Assembly (NCBI GenBank): GCA_949825025.1
Contig: OX463785.1
Coordinates: forward strand, 21,515,971-21,579,970
Source of the DNA: Siphlonurus alternatus
Taxonomy: Eukaryota > Arthropoda > Insecta > Ephemeroptera > Siphlonuridae
Reading direction: 5' to 3'
DNA length: 64,000 nucleotides
Shown: piece after piece, positions 51,561 through 60,647 of the stretch
How the letters are laid out: each line of letters begins with the position of its first letter
Position numbering within the stretch: the stretch's first letter is position 1
Translations under genes and position numbers: made by a program
Notes under the pieces: model-generated
The model's input: the letters and a program-made list of their open reading frames with translations, nothing else
What the model was told of the DNA's origin: nothing
Databases searched by the model: none

Positions 51561-52105
51561 AATGTCGCAACAAAATAACATGCACAATACTGACATTTCA
51601 TAACAATTCTGACATTGTCAATTTCATTACATGCACAATACTGCATGTTTATAGGGAGATCGAAAATTGACCCCCCAAATTTTAACTTGTATCAGTTTTG
51701 TTAAAAATTTGGTATTTTTTTTTTTATATTTATATGTTGCAGTAAAAATTGTTATTAGAGGGACATCAAAAATAAACACCCCAAATTTTAGCTTATATCA
51801 GTTTTGTCAAAAATGAAGTACTTTTTATATTTATGCTGCAGCAAATTTTTTAACATGCTGCACATAATGCACACTACATACAATATTGTTGTTGGGGACA
51901 TCAAAAAATAGAAAAATAGACCCCTAAAATTTAACTTTTATCAGTTTTGTTAAAAATGTGGTAGGCTTTTGTTTTAAATTTAATTGTTGCAGCAAAATAA
52001 CATGCAAAATACTCTTATTTTTTCACAATATTGTTGTTAGGGTAATCGGAAATGGACCCCCAAATTTTAGCTCTTATCAGTTTTTATAACAAATTAGTGA
52101 TTTTT
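51540..52105. repeat. Degenerate tandem array, four units
   Basis: The block ccccaaattttaacttttatcagttttg-like (here split: ccaaattttaactt, then atcagttttgttaaaaat) occurs at about 51675, 51780, 51925 and 52060, each followed by a T-rich run and ttgcagcaaaataacatgc. Unit spacing varies from about 105 to 145 bp. It is an old, drifting satellite-like array. Confidence 0.8.
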
Positions 52106-54884
52106 TTTTCTAACGTGATGTCCCTTATGAATAAAAACCAAAAACCAGAGCTGTGTAAAAAAAAAAAAAAAATCCACAAATCCCATTAGATATATTTTTA
52201 AATTACTCTTAAATCTTTTAAAGCTTACTTAATTAAATTTATAAGGTACATTGTTTGAAAAAAAAAACTAATATACAATCGTGAATTAACTATTAGCAGA
52301 TGATATGCCTGTATTATCGAAGACCCATCAATTGAAAACATAATTTATGTAAATTCCTATATTGTTAATAACTATTATTAATATGGTTTTAAAGAAATTA
52401 AAATATATAAATAAATAAAAAAATTATTAAATAATAAAATTTTATTTGACTATTTAAAAAGTTTTACATTAATTTTAGACCGAGTGAGGCACATATTTCT
52501 AGTGTAGAAAATAACAAAGAAGAGTCATGTACCGGAAACATAATTTCTCCGACTCCAGCGTCTATAAATGTTTACATCCCCCATATGTCTGCAACACGTG
52601 CCGCTTGACTGACGAGAGGGTTGTATAGCTTACAGGGTGGTAATATATTGAGTTTCACTGTTTTACTGTTTATGACAAGTTGAAAACAAAAATGAATTTT
52701 TATTAAGGAAAAACAAAATGATTTATAGTGAACTACAAGAAGTAATGAAAAAATTGCACTTTAAAGTTATTATAATGTGTTTCTAAATAAAATAATTTGT
52801 CCATTGAACTCCCCATTCTTTGTTTTCTTTATATAAATATCCTTAAATTCTTAGTCATTCTATTTCTTTTTTTTTTTTTTTTGTTATATCAATTCAAAGA
52901 CAGAAGTCTGCGAATAAAAAAAAAAAAAAGATTAAATTTATTACTATAATATTTATACTACTTCAGAATCCTTTCCTTAATGCTTTTTAATTTTTACAGA
53001 GTCAAATAACAAAATTATTACAAAAATCCCTTAGTATATAGATGAGAACACCTTTATAAGCGATAAGTAGTTGAAATAGTGTAATAAACTACCCACAGAA
53101 AGTCTTAAATATCAAAAAGGTCAAACTTTAATCTTAAATATTAATATTTTATTTCAACTTTTCGAAAGCAAGAAATGTCTTACAATTTGTTAAATTAAAT
53201 TTTCCAGTAATTCTAGCAGCTTAATCATCATGAACAGCTATTCGTGAAAGTTCTGTTAAAATTCTTAAAATACACGTTAAACTTATTCTTCTAACAACCT
53301 CTACAACTTCTAACAATAGAAGTTTCCAGTCAAATCAATTTAAACTTAATGAACCATAATTTCTAACCATTAACTGTAAATCATTACATTCGACTCATTT
53401 GTGAGTACCAAACAATTTTACTTCAGTAAATCAAAATATAATGTAAGAATTTTTTATTAAAATTTTAATAACATATTTAATTCAAGTTTAATTATTAATG
53501 TTTACAATATAATCTACGTATTTAAGTAGTAACAAATGTAATTATAATTAGCATTATATTTTATAAAAATGTATCTCATTTCAAACAAAACTGTTACTTT
53601 GTATTTAAAAATATTGTACATTTAACCTGTAATTCTGTGAACTGAATGAATGAACTCTGGCAGCCATGCGATCAACCCTTCATCATCGCCACCCTGAGAT
53701 AATATGGCTTCACGACCGTGCAACGTGATCGAATCTACGTACTTTGTCAATGTACAGACTGAGTACACTTCGGGAAAGCTCAAACATTATCCACTGCTCT
53801 CTTTGTTGACACTGTTGTACGTTATGTAGCGAGTCGATTTTTTGTAGAGGTCTGAATTTTGCTAGCTTTCTTAGAGCTCCAGAATATTTATGAAAAAATT
53901 ATAAAATTCATGATGTTTCGAGGTTTATTTTTTAAAATTAGAATTAATTCAATAGCAAAAGGGAGTTTTTCACATTTGTTCATAGGCGTTCAACATTAAT
54001 ATTATGTTGTACGTGACACATATAATACATTTAATACATGAATAAGTGTAATTATCATGCAATTTATATACCCTACTCTTTTATATGAATTCATAGATTT
54101 CATATAAAATAATATTTTATGAATTTCAAATTTATCAGTCATTTAAATAAATTGGATCCCAATTGTAATCTTTATTAATTATAATTAGTATACGTGTATA
54201 TGACTGTATTCATGGATCACACACTAATATTTTACTGGGTGTAATTAGATGAACACTAAGTTTTTCAATTTTTATTTACATTTTTATTATATTTTTAATT
54301 AAATATTTTAAAATATAATTACTGCACACATTCAATTGATTCTCATTAAAAATGTATTATTAAAAAAATAAATTTTTAAATAAATCTGTAATAAAAAAAA
54401 TAACAGTTTCTTAGTATTAAATTTTTTTGTTTTAAAAATTTTATGCCCTTTAAATTTTGATGGTATTTCTAATTTTGTTCTACAAAAAAACTGCTATAAA
54501 TATTTCGTCTCCCTTGCTTCTAGTGTCAAGGGACTCTTGTTTACCTAAAGGAGTTTGGTTGGCTCTAACTTGATAAATGGCTCAGGCTAAATTTAGCCCA
54601 AGAATTTGACATGAGGCGCAGCTTATAATAATGAAAATCCTTTTACTTTAAGATTACATCACGAGGAAAATCTTTACTTCAAAAACATTGAAAACACTTA
54701 ATTTTTCTTGTAAATAATAATATACGTACATTATAACTATAAAATCGTAATTATTAATTATAATAATGTATGGGCTTTGTTTTAAATTATAATTACTTTA
54801 AATTTCTACTTACTGTGTGTAAATATCAACAATAATTCACATGTAATTTTGTAAAATTTCCTTGCTCGCACTTCACTCACTCTC
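52106..54884. other. Gene-free AT-rich stretch
   Basis: GC-richer patches at 52485-52625 and 53640-53830 stand out; the second has no splice-bounded frame that I trust. Everything else is AT-rich. Confidence 0.6.
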
Positions 54885-54985
54885 GGGTGTCAGGAGCTAC
54901 TAAAGCGAGCGGGGCGGGGGCGGAGGGTGCTGTAGGCGCCTGCGCGCGACACTGGCGCCCTTCAGACCGCGTGGAGCCACTGCAT
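54885..54985. promoter_or_regulatory. CpG-rich island with GC boxes
   Basis: A 100-bp stretch with gagcggggcgggggcgg (Sp1-type GC boxes) and gcgcctgcgcgcgac (NRF1-like), the most CpG-rich segment of the desert. It could be an active promoter, but I see no first exon beside it. Confidence 0.35.
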
Positions 54986-55650
54986 GACTCGACATTGCAT
55001 ACTGCGGATTGCACCAAGTACAGCTAGACAATTTAATTGGTACAGTTATGTCATAAATTTTAGTCAATACTTGTTGATGGATTTTTGCTTCGTACAAAAA
55101 ATAGAAAAATCGCTTCTTTGTTTTGAGAAAGAAACTTTTATTTTTTTTTTTCATCCATTTTTGTTACACAAATAATACTTGCATTTTTTTTAAAAAATTG
55201 CCATATATCTGATTTACCGTAGGGATATTTAGGCAACAATTTAAAATTTGCTATTAATTTAAGGTGCCATACGTATTTTTTTTTAACGTTTGATATAAAA
55301 TCCTTCATACGCAATGATAATATACATCAAAACCGTTGTTAAATTTCGATCCACCAGCACACACGATTTGAAATGAAATAAATTTAAAATTTATTTTGAC
55401 TCTTAATTATTTATATTAATCCTAAATTAATTTCATTTTGATTTAAAATATTATAGTTATAATTGGTTATAATCTAGCTAATATTTTACCAAAACTTTAA
55501 CACATAACTCCCATAGCTTTAATTACTACGCATAAATTTTAAAACCTATATTGTGAATTGTGAACATGTTTAAATGTTTACAATGATAATAATTTATGAT
55601 GTTATAATAAGTTAAAAATTAAATATTTTTAAATATATTTATTTAAATTA

Positions 55651-56026
55651 TTTAAAACATGCATCCTAGTGGAACAAGAAACAGCTCTTCACTCTAACTT
55701 CGTCTGAACTATGGTACCAATTAAAAAATACATGATACGTAATCTATGATGAATTCTTTAATGGATTTTCAAATAAAAAAAATTTTACGGAGCCGTTTTT
55801 CCGGAAAAAAATCTTGGAAATCCTTATAGGAATTAACCCGCAAAAAATTCAATGTTTTTTTTTCGGAAAAACAACTCCGTAAAAAAATTTTTTTACTTGA
55901 AATTCCATTAAAGAATTCATCTTAGATTACGTACGTATTTTTTTAATTGATACCATAGTTCAGACGAAGTTAGAGTAAAATTAGTAAAAAACTGTTTTCT
56001 GTTCCATAAGGCGATGCATGTTAAAG
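55651..56026. mobile_element. Long palindromic element, family H
   Basis: A 376-bp palindrome. Left arm: ttaaaacatgcatc, ctctaacttcgtctgaacta, atgaattctttaatgga. Right arm carries the inverses in reverse order: tccattaaagaattcat, tagttcagacgaagttagag, gatgcatgttaaa. The inner part has a further inverse pair around cggaaaaa. One copy only in this window, so it could be a MITE or a locally formed inverted repeat. Confidence 0.8.
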
Positions 56027-57639
56027 GCCTCCGAAACACCAACTTTGGGGATTTTTTGTGGTGAAGCTATTTGAGATGGAATTTTTTGGTTTTCATTTTT
56101 CAATAGAAAGCAGGTATATTCCAAAAAATGAAATCGCTCACTACTTTAATGAAATGCCACTGAAGTAAAATAAAAAATATAGGAATTTAATAAAATAAAT
56201 ATTTAAAATGTTGCAATATATAGCATAATTAACACATCATTCATTTATAAGGCTGTATGTCATGCATTGAATAATATAATAATTCTCTTATTTAATGGCC
56301 AATTAAATTAAATACAAGTATTAAGATTTTAGCAAGTTAATATAGGTACATAAAAAATAAATTAATAAATTTTTCATTAGGGTTTGATGAAAAATGTAAA
56401 TAATAATGCTTATATAAATATATATTTTATTATTATTTATGATTTTTATTTTTCACACTCATTCAGTACATCGTACAAAAATAGAAAGCAAATTCTATCA
56501 GTTTAATTATTTGACAATATGATAAAAGACACAATAACATCAGACAAATGGGCCATAACCATAATAAATGCAAAATCTGTACATGTTGCCCATGATCAGA
56601 GCATCAGAGCACATAAAGTTGAGATTTTTTAGAAAAAGGCACAACAAAGAATACATATTTTAAAGTACAGTATGCAGATTAATTAATTATCACGGACATA
56701 TTTATTTTTCTTTTTAAGTCAGAACATTGAGCATTTTATTTTTTCTGTAAATTATGCAATCTTTACATACAATTTTACAAAAACTAATTAAATATCATTA
56801 TTTTTTAAAAACACAAAAAGTTGAATATCATCAGATCAAATTATCATCTCACAATCAGAATATTTATTTTAATGAATTAAAGTAAGTCACGATCATTATC
56901 ACATTTTAAAAGTAAAAAAGTTGATCTGAAAAAAATACAATGATTTACCTAGCGATGGAATCTTTCTCTTACAGAAATTAAAACTGGAAAGAAATTTGCA
57001 TTACAAAATAAGAATTTATGAAAATATTTCAAAAACAAAAGCTTATAAAAAAAATAAGTTTTTTTTTTTTTAAATTTTAATTATAAAGATATTTGTAACC
57101 TGAGAGTTTTAATAAAATGCAAAATTTCTTAAATTAATCTTCAAAAAATTGACACAAAAATTTAGTTTTCTAATACTGAAGGCACCAAAAAGTCTGTAGG
57201 CATGTTAAATATACAAAATACATTACAAATTTATAAAGGAAAAATATAGGTTGACAACAATGAAAAGGGAGAGTTATGTAGTTTGAGTTTTTAACCGTCA
57301 TTGATCCAGCAAAAGGAGATATTTAAAAAATATATGTGTGAAAAAGTTTGACTTGCTGCTTGTATTATAGTGAGACAGGTTTGAATTAATAATATTACTT
57401 AATTCAATTTTTCATAAAGTTATAGTAAACATTACAAAAAAGAAAAGTGTACATGATACTTGGTCAAACGACTTAAGAGCATGATGTCATTTATAAAACA
57501 TAATGGCATACTGCCAGGGAAAGTGAAAATGATGAAATGAATACATCCTAGGGGTGAGGCAAATCTCAATAACATTATACACAGGGTGTCTTCAAACCTC
57601 CTGGAAAACAGTCAAACCTCAGGTTGCTGTAAAGATGAA
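56027..57639. other. AT-rich stretch, probably ORC2 3' region and intergenic
   Basis: Downstream of ORC2 on the minus strand. Inverse polyadenylation signals (TTTATT on +) appear near 56865 and 56733, but I cannot choose the real site. No coding sequence seen. Confidence 0.5.
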
Positions 57640-58221
57640 GACACTTTCTGCAGGTCAGTGATGAACTCTCTTTAAAACTTCTCTAAAGGATGAAAATACA
57701 CTACCCCTTTTATGTCTACACAGGGGTAAGGTCTGTTGAGATCACACAGGGGTGAGGTTTTTCTGCATGATGATGAACTCAAACTTCTCCAAGGGATGAT
57801 AATACACTACCCTTATATCTACACAGGGGTGAGGTTCTTCTGCATGATGATGAACTCAAACTTCTCCAAGGGATGATAATACACTACCCTTATATCTACA
57901 CAGGGGTGAGGTTTTTCTGCATGATGATGAACTCAAACTTCTCCAAGGGATGATAATACACTACCCTTATATCTACACAGGGGTGAGGTTCTTCTGCATG
58001 ATGATGAACTCAAACTTCTCCAAGGGATGATAATACACTACCCTTATATCTACACAGGGGTGAGGTTTTCTGCATGATGATGAACTCAAACTTCTCCAAG
58101 GGATGATAATACACTACCCTTATATCTACACAGGGGTGAGGTTCTTCTGCATGATGATGAACTCAAACTTCTCCAAGGGATGATAATACACTACCCTTAT
58201 ATCTACACAGGGGTGAGGTCA
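57640..58221. repeat. 77-bp tandem array resembling the ORC2 coding tail
   Basis: The block ctgcatgatgatgaactc starts at 57763, 57840, 57917, 57994, 58070 and 58147, so six units repeat every 76-77 bp with almost no divergence; a decayed unit precedes them at about 57648. The end of the ORC2 coding exon (ctgcatggtggtgaactcc at 58231) looks like a seventh, diverged unit. Units alternate gtttttctgc and gttcttctgc, so the true period is about 154 bp, which indicates amplification as dimers. The array probably lies in the ORC2 3' untranslated region. Confidence 0.9.
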
Positions 58222-58418
58222 CTACTCCTCCTGCATGGTGGTGAACTCCTTCAAGGTACTGCGAGGGATGGGGATGAAGAGACACTCTCCGTCGTTGCTG
58301 CGCTTGCTCCTCACCAGCTGATGGTCGAGGAACTCCGTCAGTTGGGAACGTAGGGCGAGGTCAGACGACACAAGGAAACCGTCACGACTCTCACGGTAAA
58401 GGTCCCGGAACAACATCC
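58222..58418 (-). CDS. ORC2: ORC2 terminal exon and stop codon
   Basis: 197 nt from acceptor atattccag to a TAG stop at 58224-58222. It encodes GMLFRDLYRESRDGFLVSSD, LALRSQLTEFLDHQLVRSK and ends TLKEFTTMQEE. The C-terminal winged-helix segment matches ORC2 relatives, which also end in a short acidic tail. The open frame continues upstream of the acceptor into intron and must be cut there. Downstream, a 77-bp tandem array begins almost at once. Confidence 0.97.
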
Positions 58419-60584
58419 CTGGAATATCAGAATATAAATTTAGACTGGGGTGCAGTTTACTGGAGAATAACATTAGTAAAAAATAGGACTTTTAGTATCT
58501 TATAAAAAGTAGTGTAGAGAAAGAAGAGAAAAAAAAGTACAAGTGGTTCTGTACTATGCCACTGATAAAATATCAAGTTTAAATTAATGTATTATAAAGT
58601 ACAAAAATATTTAACTTGTATTTCTTTTTTTTAAATACTGGAAATTATTGTAATAAAATAGTAAAATAGCAAGGTTACAATATTTTAAAACTTATAGAAG
58701 TTTAAATAGTTTAACAAATTAAAGATTTTCATAAGAGGTAGCCGAAAGTGCAAAGTTTTAGGACTTTCTAGTACAATTTTGAACCTGAAACTGTGCAGAG
58801 AGATTTGCACGAGACATTTCAACCTATCTGTAAACACTTATAATTTTCATGTCCATAGTTCAGCTGAAATCCTTAAAGATGCTACGGGGTTAATTTTTGC
58901 TACTAGTCAATTGAGGCCGATAAGAGATATTGTGCTAACTTTTTACAAGTATCACTCTAGCAAAGATCAGCGTACAGTAAGACATATCTAACAAAGATCC
59001 GTTACCTGGGTACTTGGGGTCCTCACTGTCCATCTGCTTGTTGAGGAGAATCATGAAGATGCCGCGGGCGTTGGAGGTGAGAGACTGGAAGACGCTGCGC
59101 AGAGAAGCGAGGGCCAGACCACCGGACTGCTGTACCATCAACGAGTTCTCGAAGGAGGTCTCCTCGGTGTAGGGGAGGAAGGTGGAGACCGTCTGCCACA
59201 CGAAGTTGAACTTGACCAGCAGAGACTGGTCGAACACTGTGGACAAGAAATGTCATTTTTAGTTTGTAACTTATGGAAATATTTTGTAGTACTTATCCGT
59301 AGTTTAAAGATATTTAGTATCTTTTTTTTTCTTCAGTTAATAAGATAATAGCAAAATAAAATGAACAACAAGGATTTAAATGGCACAGAAAAACATTTTG
59401 ATTCCGTAATTCATAAACACAGTATTACTTCATATCATATCAATGTGGTAGTGGAAAAATATACTGTACTTACTTCATTGGTAAGTAAATTGAATGTTTT
59501 TTTTTCAGTTTCCCGATGGAGTTATGATATTTTTGTTTTCATTTACCAATGGAGTTAGTATATTTTTCCGTTCTCATGTCATTATACATACATACAGTGC
59601 ACCCAATTGCACAGATGAGGTCTAACTTTAATCCAGGATAAACTTTGTTAATTTTCATTATTGTAATTATAGAAATTTAACAACCTTAAGCCTGGTTTAA
59701 AGTTACACCTCATGTATGCAATTGGGCTTTACTGTACATATAACAAAAAATTGATTACAGTACTGAATAAGTGCACTCAAAAAAACAAAATTGGTTCAAG
59801 TTTATTGAAAAGAATATTTCCACTAACAACAAACAAAAATGCTTGTTGACGATTCTACAAAGAGCTTGCTACTCACATAGTGGGGCGTTGACGTGGTCTA
59901 TGGTGGCCACCAGACGGATGCTGGGGACGGCTGCCAGTCTGGCCAGGACGGCTTGCGTCCTCTCCCCCTGCAGTAACGGACCGTCCAGGTTGTTGAGCAG
60001 CAGGTACAGCGGCTCTGCGTCCTCGTCCAGATAGGACGCAACGATCAGGTCACAGCACTCAATGTCATCGCACGGAACAGAGGTCAGACCAAGGACTTCC
60101 TCAGCTATCGTCCTCAGGATCTGGGAATTTAACATTAGTTAATTTCAATGCTATGGAATATAAAATAATATTTAAATGAATGTTGTTAGGTATATAGTGC
60201 ACTGAACTACTGTTGTATGATACACTTATTAATAAGGAACTTGTATAAATTACAAAGTCACAGAGCCTAAATAATATTATACCACTTATTGCATACTCCA
60301 ATAAATAAAAAAAAAATTAAATTAAAAAAAATTAATCATTACTCATAAAACAACAAATGATAACTGATGAATTTGAAGACAAAATTTTTCCAGCAACCCA
60401 AATGAGTACAATAATGTTTCATTGACCGCTATCCTCCTTTCTTATTGTTAGCCCCATTTCACTCTCTCTGATATGCACTCAAGATCAACTTCCATTACAT
60501 TCATTGCATCCTGACAATATTAAAAATTAACAAAATAATAAATAAATAAATGAATAAATGAATGAATGAATGAATAAATAAATA

Positions 60585-60647
<63 letters not shown>

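Noticed and set aside
51269..51646. 125-codon open frame on the minus strand, longest in the desert
   Set aside because: It crosses array repeats, a GC island and AT-rich noise, has repeated CQYCAC from the array, and shows no domain.
57755..58221. CRISPR-like array
   Set aside because: Units are contiguous with no distinct spacers, and this is animal DNA; it is a tandem array.
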